Below are positions 11,651 to 21,991 of a DNA stretch of 64,000 nucleotides, piece by piece; position 1 is the stretch's first letter, and each line of letters opens with the position of its first letter. Origin of the DNA: Ustilaginoidea virens. Lineage: Eukaryota; Ascomycota; Sordariomycetes; Hypocreales; Clavicipitaceae. The notes beneath the pieces were generated by a model. It saw only the letters and a list, made by a program, of their open reading frames with translations. It had not been told where the DNA came from and did no database searches. The position numbers and the translations under genes are program-made. The stretch is taken from contig NC_057317.1 in NCBI RefSeq assembly GCF_000687475.1, positions 2,170,001-2,234,000 on the forward strand. The letters run 5' to 3'.

Positions 11651-12898
11651 ATGCAACGGGGGACTCTCGGGGCGTCCCCCCCATTGCACCACCCAGTGCC
11701 GCAACACGTTTCCACAGTCCCTCAGCTGAGGTCGCCGCCGCCGCCGCCTGGTTCCGCGCAGTCACTGGGCCAAGGCTTTGGCGGTGCCGCCGGGACGCCG
11801 TATCAGCAGCAAGGAGGCAGCAGCGGCAACGTCTTCGGCTCCTACGGACAGTTCATGAACGATCCCACAGCTCAGATTGCGGCGCAATTCGGCCAGACCG
11901 CCTTCAAGCACGGCCAGGACTATGTCGAGCAAAACGTGCGGATTCCTTGCCCCCCTCACTCTGGCCTTGCTCCTTTGTCTTGCTGCAAACCCTCACGCTT
12001 ACTTACTTGCTTTTCTCGCTAGTTTGGCCGATTTGTCAACGTTTCCGCGCTGAAACATTACTTCAACGTGTCCAACTCGTACGTTGTCAACAAGCTATTC
12101 CTCGTCCTGTTCCCCTGGAGGCACAAGCCATGGTCGCGGAAGCAGGCTGTCGGAGCCAACGGTCAGGACGGATGGTACCTGCCTCCTCGGGAGGACGTCA
12201 ACAGTCCCGACATGTACATTCCAGGTCAGCTTAGGGTCGGATATCCAAGAATACGTTTTCGGAAGAAGCGCAAGGGGAGAAGCAGGGGAAAAGGGGGGCT
12301 GACATTTTCCCGTGATAGTCATGGCTCTCGTGACGTATATTCTCCTGTCGACGTTGATCGCCGGTCTCAAGGGTCAGTTCAAACCGGAGCTGCTCGGATA
12401 CACTGCCACCACAGGCATGGTGGTTGTCATTGTCGAGATTGTGGCCTTGAAACTGGGGTGCTATCTCCTCAGCATTTCCAGCCAGTCCCAGCTTCTCGAC
12501 CTCATTGCCTACTCGGGCTACAAGTTTGTCGGAATCATTGTCACCATTGTGGTCGCTGAGATCCTCAACAGAGGCAAAGGCACCGGCGGCTGGATCGGCT
12601 GGGCCGTCTTTCTCTACACCTTTCTGGCTAATTCGTTGTTCCTGGTAAGCTGGAGAATTGGGGGGGAAGGGGGGGTCAATGATGAAATGATGGGAGTCTG
12701 GGACCCGCAACACTGACAGGCATTCTTGGGTAGATGCGATCGTTGAGATATGTCCTTCTTCCCGAGATAGCCGGCAGCACGAGCGGCCCGATGCAGACCG
12801 ACTCCCGTGCGAAACGCAACCAGAGGACCCAGTTCCTCTTCTTCTACTCTTACATTGTGCAGCTCTTCTTCATGTGGGTTCTTACCCGGGGAATCTAG
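11651..12898 (+). CDS. YIF1: YIF1 family ER-Golgi membrane protein
   Basis: Four exons: 11651-11935, 12023-12224, 12319-12644 and 12734-12898. Introns are 87, 94 and 89 nt and all junctions keep phase, giving 325 aa. The N-terminus (1-60) is a Pro/Gly/Gln-rich cytosolic tail. It is followed by GSYGQFMNDPTAQIAAQFGQ and a conserved stretch beginning FGRFVNVSALKHYFNVSNSY, both hallmarks of YIF1. Exons 3 and 4 encode about five hydrophobic segments, starting VMALVTYILLSTLIAG and ending near the C-terminus FFMWVLTRGI. YIF1 partners with YIP1 and Rab/Ypt GTPases in COPII vesicle fusion and ER-to-Golgi traffic. The 325-aa length matches the family (about 300-350). The start is the only ATG giving the full tail. 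Confidence 0.95.
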
Positions 12899-13890
12899 AC
12901 GCACGGATTTCGGACTTGGCGAATCAAGGCGCTCACGGGGAATTGATGGTTCTTGGGCGAGAGCTGGGGCGTGGACGACGACGTGGGTGGAGAGCGCTGG
13001 GATACACTGCACGTGCGAGATGCGGGAGGCGCGAGAGATGGCCGGCGACATACTTTGCTTGACTTTAATCTTGGCAGACGGAGGGCACAGACGAGAGCCC
13101 AGGCGGAGGGCACAGATGAGAGCCCAGACGGAGGGTACAGATGAGAGCCCAGACGGAGAGCACAGCCACCTCGTCTAGTCAGCCCTCCCATATTGATGGT
13201 CAAACGGCTAGTCAAAAGACAGCTTGTATTGTACCTCGGGAAAGATGACTTGCGACTGCAGGGGGGCAAAAGAAAAAAAAAGAAAAGAAAAGGAAAGAAA
13301 CAGATACGTAGTCATGTGGGATGCAGGGAATCAAAAGACGGGAATCAAAAAAATATGACATCGCAGGTCGAGAATAAGCAAACGTTGGCATGCCCACCCC
13401 CCCCCCGTTGCATCTCAACAACCGCATGCAATCTGCTGCAGGCCATGACTTATGACTTTGGCCTCCTTCCCGCCAACCCCCAGACCCAAGTACGGAGTAC
13501 TCGGGTAGCCAACGCCGAAATACGCAATTGCCCATATATTCTATTCTTGCACCATGGGCACCCGACGGGCTCCTCCAAACCCTCCGCCCGGACTCGCGGG
13601 CCTTTTTCAACGCCGCCTTGTCAACACAATAGCCGACATCGAAGCCCGCTTGCTTCAACTTGCATTGTCCTGCCTGGCCTGCCGCCCCCCCCCCCCCCCC
13701 CCCCCCCCCACGTGGCAAGGAGATTGATCCATCAACCATCCTTCAACCCCTACCATCGCGCATCTCATCACCTCCCGTCTCGCCTCCCGTCTCGCCTCGT
13801 GATTTCGCCTCGTGATTTCTTTGCGCCCTCGACTTGTCGTCTCTCTTCCACCCCCCCCGGTCTCCCAGTCTTGACGCAGAGCACACACGC
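12899..13890. other. Intergenic region with minisatellite and poly-C
   Basis: No gene is supported. It contains the 25-bp minisatellite described separately, an A/G-rich tract at about 13266-13300, a GTACGGAGTAC palindrome at 13490-13500 and a C homopolymer at about 13686-13709. Open frames crossing it are low-complexity. The last 150 nt, rich in CTCCCGTCTCGCCT repeats, precede the Mpv17-type gene and are probably its promoter and 5' UTR. Confidence 0.5.
13077..13165. repeat. 25-bp minisatellite, about 3.5 copies
   Basis: A unit of 25 bp beginning CGGAGGGCACAGA and ending GAGAGCCCAGA is repeated three and a half times with only a few substitutions between copies. It lies downstream of YIF1 outside any coding exon. 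Confidence 0.85.
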
Positions 13891-14709
13891 ATGGCGCGCA
13901 GTCCCATCTTCTCGGCGACCCTCCAAGCCGCCCTCCTGGGCGCAACCTCCAACATCCTCGCGCAGCTGATTGAAGCGTACAGAAAACAGGTCTGTCGCTG
14001 GACCGCCTCCCCCCCCCCCCCAGCTCCCGACTGGCAAAGCTTCTGACTGCAGTCCAGGCCGCCCTCCGGGTCGACTGGATCCCGGTGTTCCAGTTCCTCC
14101 TATTCAGCATCATCAGCACCCCGCCCAATTTCATATGGTACGTCCGCGGGTCCCCCCTCCGCCCGTTGTTTTTTTTTTTTTTTTTTTCGCTGCTTTCTCA
14201 CCGCTTCCGTCTCCGTCTCCGTCTCCGTCTCCAGGCAGGATTTCCTCGAGTCCACCTTCCCGGCTCGTCGTCGTCGTCATGCTGCCAAGTCCCCCCCCGA
14301 GGCCGGGGGTGACGCAGAACGCGCGCCTCTGGATAAGCGCAACACCCTCGTCAAGTTCGCCTTGGACCAGACCGTCGGGGCCGTCTTCAACACGCTCCTT
14401 TTCAGCATATACATCCACTCGATTCATCTCGCAATGCCGCATGCGCCGCGTATCACCAGCTTCACCAAGGCGACGGGGTATTGGCTGTCTCCTGGCGCGA
14501 TTGACTTCTCGGCTGTGGATATGAAGGTCGTGCTGGACGCGGCGTTTGCGGAGTTTTGGACCATTGTGCTGGCGGGCGTTAAGCTGTGGCCGGCGGTGAG
14601 CCTCGTCAACTACACCTTGGTCAAGACGGTGGAGGGGAGGAACCTGGTGGGTTGCGTAGCTGGGCTCGGTTGGGGGGTGTACATGAGCATGATTGCGGCC
14701 AGGGACTGA
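13891..14709 (+). CDS. Mpv17/PMP22 family membrane protein
   Basis: Three exons: 13891-13989, 14058-14137 and 14235-14709. Introns are 68 and 97 nt (GTCTGT and GTACGT donors, CCAG acceptors), giving 217 aa, the usual size of the family. The N-terminus has the typical helix with GATSNILAQ. Exon 2 carries RVDWIPVFQFLLFSII and STPPNFIW. The phase-2 junction makes WQDFLESTFP, the conserved W-x-(x)-L-E segment. The C-terminal part has SLVNYTLV and a final hydrophobic segment, GWGVYMSMIAARD. Proteins of this family sit in the peroxisomal or inner mitochondrial membrane and are proposed to act as channels; which compartment applies here cannot be told from sequence. Two acceptors (14052 and 14057) lie close together and only 14057 keeps the frame. 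Confidence 0.92.
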
Positions 14710-15028
14710 GATTGCGCGTTGGGAGTGAGCGCGCATGAGCGCCCGAAACGGTTCTGTTGATGCTGGGAGTTGGTAACTGTTGAGAGGCAACTCGACTGGC
14801 ATGATGGAGCAGCACCAGCGGACGGATCTGTTCAACATCTCTTTTGGATATTCAATGAGAGATTTGTTTCTTACGCTATAGGCCTGTCATCTATCCAGTA
14901 CTACGAAAACAAGCACACAAGACGCTATAATCTTCCGCTGATCCATCGAAACGTCTATCTTTCATCTTGTCATCTTCAGCCGAGCCTCAAGATTGCCAGG
15001 CAAACAAGAAAGCAAACATCTCTCTGCA
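14710..15028. other. Convergent 3' intergenic spacer
   Basis: A 319-nt spacer between the Mpv17-type gene (+) and the Cys-rich unknown gene (-). It presumably holds both 3' UTRs. No RNA gene or repeat is seen. Confidence 0.5.
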
Positions 15029-16471
15029 TTAAAAGTCTCCATATACCCACGAGTCATTTGAGGCAACGTCGCTGAATCCGCGGGGAATACCACGGTCCCA
15101 CACTATCGATCCTTGTGATGGCGCCCGGGACGAAACCGAGGCAGGTGACGTCGTTAGGTCTGTTTGCGGATCAAACTCGGCCGCCTCTGGGTTGAGCCTG
15201 AATCTGCCACTCAAGCCTTGCGACAACTCATCCGAATATGAATTAGGTGGAGGGCTAGGATCGAACGCGGTACGGGTCCGGGCCCGCCCACCTGGGGCTG
15301 GGTCGAATTCCCCGTGATATACTGCAGCCCAGTCCGGCTGAGAAGCTACCCAGGCAGTGACTGCCGAGGAAATTTCGCAAGCCTGTGCCTGGTTTGCGTA
15401 TTTCTGCACATTCGCTCGATGACGAGGAACGTGATGACGGACCGTTTGATTGCTATCTGAGCTGAGGGAATCGGTGCGGTGGCACGTCATGTCCGAGCCG
15501 GACTGCAGGCCCATTGCGTCCTGTGTCGTCACAACCTCTGGCCGCAGAAACCAGTCGGGATCCGGTGCCGTGGCCGGGATGTCATACTTGGCGAAGAGTC
15601 TGTCGGCCACATCGTACCAGTACATGAGCCACGGCCTCATTGACCACAATGCGTCCTCGGTCACATGGGGCCGCATCATCTCGTTGGCAAAGTTGTAGAT
15701 TGTGGCCAAAACCCAGCGTACGTCTTTCGGGAGCCCTTCAAGAGACTGGATGATGCAGGACCAGGTGCGGGCCACTTTAAACAAGCTGTCGCCGCCCTTC
15801 TCAATGGGTTCCAGAGCTTCGAAAAAGCGCACGAGGTCGATGTTCCTGGAACATGGCTGGAACGCCATGGCACCGGAAAAGGTTTGATACTCCAAGAGGT
15901 ACATTTCGGGAAACAAGGTATGAGGGACCATAGACGCGCTCAGATGGCGATACGTCGAGTCATGCCTCGGTATTTCGTCGAGAACGTTGAGACGGGGCGA
16001 GGGGGTCATATGCGGCGTGATGGGCTGCTGAACGATTAATTCCAGCTCGGGGAAATCGTGCCACCAATCACTGCCGCCAAGCAGCCGAGCCTCTTGCATG
16101 GCCTCCAGGATATCTTGCAGCTCTTCTTGCTGCTCGAAAGCCAGGCCGAGCTGGCCGGACATGTAAACGCCGACATCGAGGCTGCGGATCCACTAAATGT
16201 TGGGTGCTTGGTCAAAGTACAGGACAGCACACTCTCCGCAGAACGGCTGCGCGAAGGGTTCCCGGATGTAAAACGCATGATACTGACTGTGCGCTGGACA
16301 GAAATACCATGCTACTCCGAGCTCAGCTGGCTCTTCATGACGCACTGGGCGACTGTGCTCGGGGGAGTCTTTGCAATAGAAGCAGCGCCCACGGCAAGGC
16401 ATTATTGCCGGAGGTTGAGTTGCGAGATGCAGAGAGTTGATCCGAGCCCGGTTGCGGCCCAAGGGAAGCAA
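15029..16471 (-). CDS. Unknown Cys-rich protein, interrupted by an in-frame TAG
   Basis: Two open frames lie in the same phase on the minus strand: 16471-16193 (92 aa) and 16162-15029 (377 aa). They are separated only by a TAG at 16195-16193 and ten sense codons. The first contains Cys/His pairs (CRGRCFYC, WYFCPAH, FCGEC) suggesting zinc binding. The second has Trp/Pro-rich sequence such as GGSDWWHDFPELE and RPWLMYWYDVAD and an acidic, Ser-rich tail. I do not recognise the family. The stop could be removed by a 51-nt GTGTGC...CGCAG intron (16232-16182), which keeps phase but has a weak branch point. Otherwise the gene is a nonsense-mutated pseudogene or two genes. The start could be at 16471 or at the later ATG near 16402. 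Confidence 0.5.
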
Positions 16472-17587
16472 TGCTGGAAACGATGCTGGGAATGGCGAAG
16501 AGATGGTGGCGGCTGAAGCACTGGCGGCTGGTCAGTAAATGGCTGTCTGATGATGGCCAGGTGCAGCATGGAGATTCTGATTCTGCCCGGGGAATCTTGA
16601 GTCAATGCCTCCTACTTCAGGGCCGAGGTAGGCGCCGGGTTGTTGATGACTTGCTGATGGCTTGCTGATGGCTTGCTGATGGCTTGCTGGTGACTTGTCG
16701 ACAACTTGTTGACAACATGGACTTGCCGAGAGCCTGGTGACAACGGGCTGGCGGGCTGGGAAGCACCTTCCGCAAACAACGTGGTGAGAATAAGCTGGAT
16801 GCTGCCAAGCCACGGAGGCCTGCTCTGCTCTGCTACTTGTCGCTTACGACAGCCGCGGACCAGACCAACGCTGCAACTCAGCTCGACCAGACGTTTCCGT
16901 GAGAACAGAAAAATGACCAAACCCGTCAATGCTGTCAAAAAATCCTTTTTTTTTTCCTTGACCCGTCCCGCCCAGCCAACATGCCCATGATTCTGGAACG
17001 TTGAGCTTCGCAATAAAAAATCAATCCTTCTCCCCCACCCTGCACGACGCGGAGGTTTTCTGTCGTCGCTACTTCACTTTGATGGCATCAGCCCCCAAGG
17101 CTAAATAAACAAACAGCCAGCCCTCAGCAACGAAGCCAGGACTCGCCACGAAGCCGACGGGGGGCCGACGGGGGGCCGACTTGCAACTTATCGAGGAGCT
17201 ATGGACAAAAGCCGGCGTGCCGCAATGATGGGGTCTTCTTGATCGGCCTAATCAATCCGAGGCCAAGTCCACCTAGTTCCATTTGGACCTGGCCGAGGCC
17301 GAGGTCAACAAGACTGTCCCAGTGCCAGTGATTCCCGCTGCCGGCGACAAGCTGGTAGCAAACAGTGGGGAAGGGCGGCGCTCCCAGGCGGCAATCAACG
17401 GATTCTTTTGTTCAACAGATGCCTGGCTGGCATTTACCGACTTCGGATTCATCATGTAATCCCCTCCTACGTGAACCGCCTTCTCCTCACGCTCGCTTCG
17501 CCTGTTCCAACATCAACCTCCGTCCACACCAAACGGCCACAGAAATCGTCCACGCTCACACCTCGCAGCAAGTTCCCGCCCGTCAAC
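16472..17587. other. Intergenic region, no gene seen
   Basis: No supported gene. There is an 11-bp tandem repeat (CTTGCTGATGG) at 16650-16690. There is also a doubled GCCGACGGGGG unit near 17153-17180, and a T run near 16946-16957. The last few hundred bases before 17588 are C-rich and are likely the promoter and 5' UTR of the Dabb gene. Confidence 0.5.
16650..16690. repeat. 11-bp tandem repeat CTTGCTGATGG
   Basis: Four near-perfect tandem copies in the region between the Cys-rich unknown gene and the Dabb gene. The flanks continue as diverged TTGTTGAC/TTGTCGAC copies to about 16720. Confidence 0.7.
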
Positions 17588-18202
17588 ATGGCAGACCATG
17601 TCCATCGCATCACCATGTTTAAGCTGCCCGATCCAGCTGACCAGCAGAAGCTAGTCGAGGCCTACAGGGTCGTCGACCAAACCAACCAAAAGGTAGCTGC
17701 TATACTGCACAATGCCTGTGTTTCCCTGAAAATGGCACTCCCCCCCCCCCCCCCCCCCCCACCATCACCCCCTTTCCACTCTTTGTCCAAGCAAAACGAA
17801 TCTTGGTTTGTGCTCCGTTCTCTTTCCCGTTTCCGAGTTCCAGGGCCTTTGGCCTCGGGTTCGGCGACAACCCGCTACCGACCCTTCAAATCAAATACTT
17901 GAGCATAATTGATTCCAGTAACGTTGCTTACTGACACGAAACTTTTTTTTCCGACTTCATCTTGTTAGGATGGCAAACCTTACATTCTTTCTTTAGCTGT
18001 TGGCCCAACCGAGGATGACCCTCGTTCCCAAGGCTACACGGTGGCTTGCAAGACCGAATTCGCCAGTCTGGACGACATGAGATACTACGACGAGAGTTGT
18101 GCAGCTCATCAAACTCTCAAGGCCACTGCAAAGAATCTCGGCTTGGAGGGTGTGCTGACTGTCTACTTCAAGCCACAGGTCACGGGGGGCGCCTCATCCT
18201 GA
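17588..18202 (+). CDS. Stress-responsive A/B barrel (Dabb) domain protein
   Basis: Two exons, 17588-17692 and 17969-18202, joined in phase 0 across a 276-nt intron (GTAGCT donor, TTGTTAG acceptor), giving 112 aa. The N-terminus HVHRITMFKLPDP is the typical first strand of a Dabb ferredoxin-like barrel. The second exon has the matching KPYILSLAVGP strand and a run of Tyr/Asp/Glu with MRYYDESCAAHQ, then VLTVYFKPQ. These small dimeric proteins are often encoded in stress or metabolite loci; catalytic roles are known only for some members. The intron is unusually long for this window and contains a C20-type homopolymer at about 17739-17760. Confidence 0.85.
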
Positions 18203-19934
18203 AACATCAATGGAGGAGCATACCAAAGTAACGGTGTACTCCGTAGTCTAGAATAATACCGGAAACAAGACCGACTCTTCTCCGTCAGAGACAAGAACCA
18301 ACAGAAATCATCTCTCATAGACTCATACCTCTCGGTACGCCTCAGACGCCGAGCCCATGCAGAAAACGTGACACATATCACAAACTTGAGACGATGTTCA
18401 TCCAATACGCTTTTTGTATTTCTCGACGTGCAATACACGGATCACTAATCTCGGGGAGCACAAATATTCCCATCCTGCCATCCTGGCATGTTCTACAGCA
18501 CCACCCAGAGTTTTCCAAGCTTCTCAGCAGTGCAACATGGGCACTTACAACAGCCAGCCTGGTCATGTCTGCTACCTCGTCAAGTTATGTACTCCTCCAC
18601 TCCTCCGCACGCGAGCTGGAGGTGACACTGGCGAGCAAACTTGCAATCTCCCCAATCAGAAACAGACCTCACAACGAACCCAAGAAGAAAAAAAAAGAAA
18701 AAAAGAAAAAAAGGCAAGCAGGCCAGTTGTGTTGCTTTTGCCCTTCGTCACATGATAACATATATTTCGACTCGAACCGAGTAGTTGCAGGGAAAAAAAA
18801 AAAAAAAGACTCAAAAGAATCAGATCCTAGCACGGTGGCCGTGTCACTACCCAGAATTCCATCCGTCAAACCGCTCACAACATTTCCCTCATGGCTCCGT
18901 TCCCAACTCCTGTATCCCCCCAACCTTTCGCGATAATACATTGGTCTTTCCGAAATCGTACATGGAAACTCACCCGCAATCAATGTAGTGGACCCAAGGG
19001 CGCTATACACTGTTATCTTCCAGTCATTTGCACAACATGAAACACGAGCTTCTGCATGTCTCTGCCTATGATCCATGAGTCTAGCCGCCCGTTGCGGTGT
19101 GGGACATGTAGACCCTGTGTTACGGGGTTGATGTGCCAAGCGACGACCGGAAATGGAAGCTCTGTTGAAATGGGTCAAGTGCCTTGACCGAGACTCTTTG
19201 TTGTATGGAAACACCGAAAATTCTTGGGGCATGGTAGTCGCCGAAAGCGACGATAATGACATGAATGAAGCTAAGACATCGATCTCGTAATCTGCTGTTT
19301 GGCCGGTAGTCGAGTGTTTGCTCTCTTCAAGCATCCTCACCGCAAGCGTAATGAGCTATTCCGTTACGCGAATCAACGACGTCCGGCAAGAGCAACCTTC
19401 CCAGTCATTGCAGACATGGGCAATCACTCTGGGAGAGTGCTTCGCTACGCCTCTTTGTACACGCACGAATCCCAGCGCTCCTGTCGAAGTGGGCGGAACT
19501 GCAAGTGTCATAAACTGCTATGTAATGAGTCTCAATGTTTCCTGTTCAACAGAATAGATGCCTTCATACCGGTTGATAAGAAAATTCTCCGCACCTCTCG
19601 GAAAAGGACTAGATGCTGAAAAGCGTAAATGTTATAAAAGTAGAACGAGCCAAAAACTACTCTGCAAAAAAGAAAAAAAAAGGTTAAATAAGAGGACACA
19701 AGCAAAACAAGCGAAAAGAAACCAACCTTGCGAAAGATAAAAGGCAAGAAAAGAGGCATGATGATTCAAACCGCATGGGGAGAGAAAGCCTTCCAGTTGT
19801 TCAAACTCATGTCGCAGACATAGTACTCCATCCTTGGGTCGCTTACGACTTGGTAAAGCGTTAGCATGTGAGAAATAGAGTAGTGCGAACAACAAGGAAG
19901 CAGGCCATCATGTCATTTTGTTTCATACCAACCT
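18203..19934. other. Intergenic region, no gene seen
   Basis: There are long A/T-rich stretches with A homopolymers at about 18686-18712 and 18791-18806. Open frames on both strands are low-complexity, without splice-supported homology to anything I recognise. The right end probably contains the 3' UTR of the MFS transporter gene. Confidence 0.5.
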
Positions 19935-21991
19935 TTAAACTGTGTGCTGGACATTTACGACATCGTTCAATTCAGTCCCAGAGTCACTTCCCCTGCGATA
20001 TGAAGACGTTTCGTCCTTGACCTGGGCTGCAACCGGCTGGATAGGTGCAGGCTTCTTCTCCAAGGTGAAGAGGGAAATAACCACCATGACCGCGCAGCAT
20101 AGACCAATCACCTCAATCTCTTTCCCAAAGGCACCAATGTATACTTGTCTCACAAGCTCTCTCAACTTTTCAGGCAGTTGCAGCCCCGACAATGGCGACC
20201 GATGGAGCATGTCTAGTTCTTCTTCTGTCAAGCGTCCCCGAAGATGCTTGTTTGCATGTATGTTGAATAATATTGTGCACAGCGACAAGCCGATGCATCC
20301 GCCGAGAACCCTTGCCTGGGCAACTGCGCCCTGAGCCGAGGCTCTCTCGTTTGATTCCGTTGCCAAGATGTTTGTCATGATTGTGGCCGCAGAGAATGAC
20401 AGCCCAACCCCTAACCCGAAAATCACTTGGAACCCATACTGAGCAGCAGCCTTCTCGGAGTCGCCGGACACTGTGGTCATCAGTCCTACACCTACCAACT
20501 GGAGGCATGAAGCACCGACAAGCGTGTATGATGTGTTGTTGCGTTTGCCAGAGATAGCTCCCCCGAGAAAAGATCCAAATGCGCAAGCACTCAACATGGG
20601 AAGAATGCGAACGCCGGCCATAAGAGGTTCCTGGTTATTAACCATTTGGAATCGCTCAGGCAAGATGATGGAAAAGCAAATGTATGGAAACCCAGTCAAC
20701 AAGGTGACCCTACTCATCATATCCATCCATAATCAGTATCGTTTCGCTGAATTTGGGGTCGGCATCTTTCCACTTACAGCAGTCCAGCAGCATAGACGCG
20801 TTTCGTCATTAGCTGAATGGGAAAGATGGGCTCTACATGGCGGTGTCGTTTACCTGCCAGATGCATTTCCCAGGCAACAAACAAAATGAGAGACAAGAAA
20901 GCAACAATGAAACTGACAATGATCTCAGGACTACTCCACGCCAACGTCTGGGATCCTGCTTGTTGCATGGCAAACAAAACGAACCCAGAGCTGCACAGCA
21001 GCGTGGCACCGCCAAGGAAGTCTATGCTTCGAAACGCAGTCCATGAGAGAAGGTCTGCTACATCTTCCGTTGGCCAGGAACTGGCGATTGCCAGGATTGT
21101 GATGAGACCGCAAGGGATACTAGTCGCAGTTTGTTGGTGAGCCATGAGCAGACGCCAACGGAGAATGAGAAGGGCTCAGGCACTGACTTCATGTTGAATA
21201 ACCACCTCCAGTCTGACAACTCAGATATTAAGCCGCCGACTAGAGGCCCAATAACAAAGGCTGTCGCAAGAGTGGCGCCAATCATGGCACCAATCAGGCT
21301 CGGTCGATGTAGAGGCCCAACTTCGACGAGTCCAATTTGAGTGAGACTGTAGAGACCAGATGCCCCGATTCCTTGAAAGGCACGACACACGATTCTAGTA
21401 AATTCAGTGACGAGATTCTGCCAGATCGGGTTGCTCACGGGGGGGCTCAAAGCAGCACATACAATGCAATCATACTTTTCGACGATGCACATCCCATGGA
21501 AAAGCCGATGAAAATAACCCAAGATAGGATCAACATGTTTCGTCGGCCGTATATATCGCTGAGCTTTGAAATGCAAACCGCAAACCCTTAAAAAGACATG
21601 AGCCAACCGCATGTTGGAGGTGAAGGGTCTCAAGACAGATTTTACCCATATACGTTAAAAGATAGGCAAGAACAATCCACGGCGCATTGACAAAATCGTT
21701 CAGTTCGTGTGATATAGTAACCAGAGATGTGGCTACAATAGATGTATCAAGGCTGGAAAACAAGAGGCCCACCAACAGCCTACATAGTAGTCATTTTCAG
21801 TGAAGGGGTTCTCATCCGGCCGCGGGATGCACCACTTACGAAAGTATGAGGACCTTTTGGCGCGAGCCGCTGACCCTGTGCCGATTCGGCATCATGGGAG
21901 GAGGCGTGATAGGGTTCGTTCCTTGCAACGAAGACATTTGGCTGAGAGAAGGGTTGGGGTAAGGGAGTGGCATTTGGTGTTCACGGGTCAT
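19935..21991 (-). CDS. MFS multidrug transporter, DHA2-like (14-TM type)
   Basis: Six exons on the minus strand: 21991-21840, 21779-21646, 21586-21463, 21394-21188, 21119-20778 and 20709-19935. Introns are 59-68 nt and every junction keeps phase, giving 577 aa, as expected for DHA2 exporters. The first helix reads SLLVGLLFSSLDTSIVATSL (D and T of motif D1). Motif A appears as KLSDIYGRRN. Motif C-like RAFQGIGASGLYSL, then GPLVGG and WRWLFNMNIPCG follow, all typical of drug:H+ antiporters. The hydrophilic C-tail is Ser/Thr/Asp-rich. It probably exports a small molecule across the plasma membrane. It lies 4.5 kb from the PKS, transcribed away from it, and is a natural candidate exporter of the polyketide; that link is inference. 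One acceptor is AAG (21588-21587). The start at 21991 is chosen for a short tail; upstream in-frame ATGs exist. Confidence 0.93.

Noticed and set aside
13193..13969. 258-codon + open frame upstream of the Mpv17-type gene
   Set aside because: It passes through poly-C (poly-Pro) and A/G-rich tracts and has no motif; it continues out of frame into the real gene.
14131..14838. 235-codon minus-strand frame over the Mpv17-type gene
   Set aside because: It runs through an intronic T run as poly-Lys and has no motif; the spliced + gene explains the sequence.
18669..19340. 223-codon minus-strand open frame
   Set aside because: It ends in poly-Phe from A homopolymers; no family motif and no splice-supported context.
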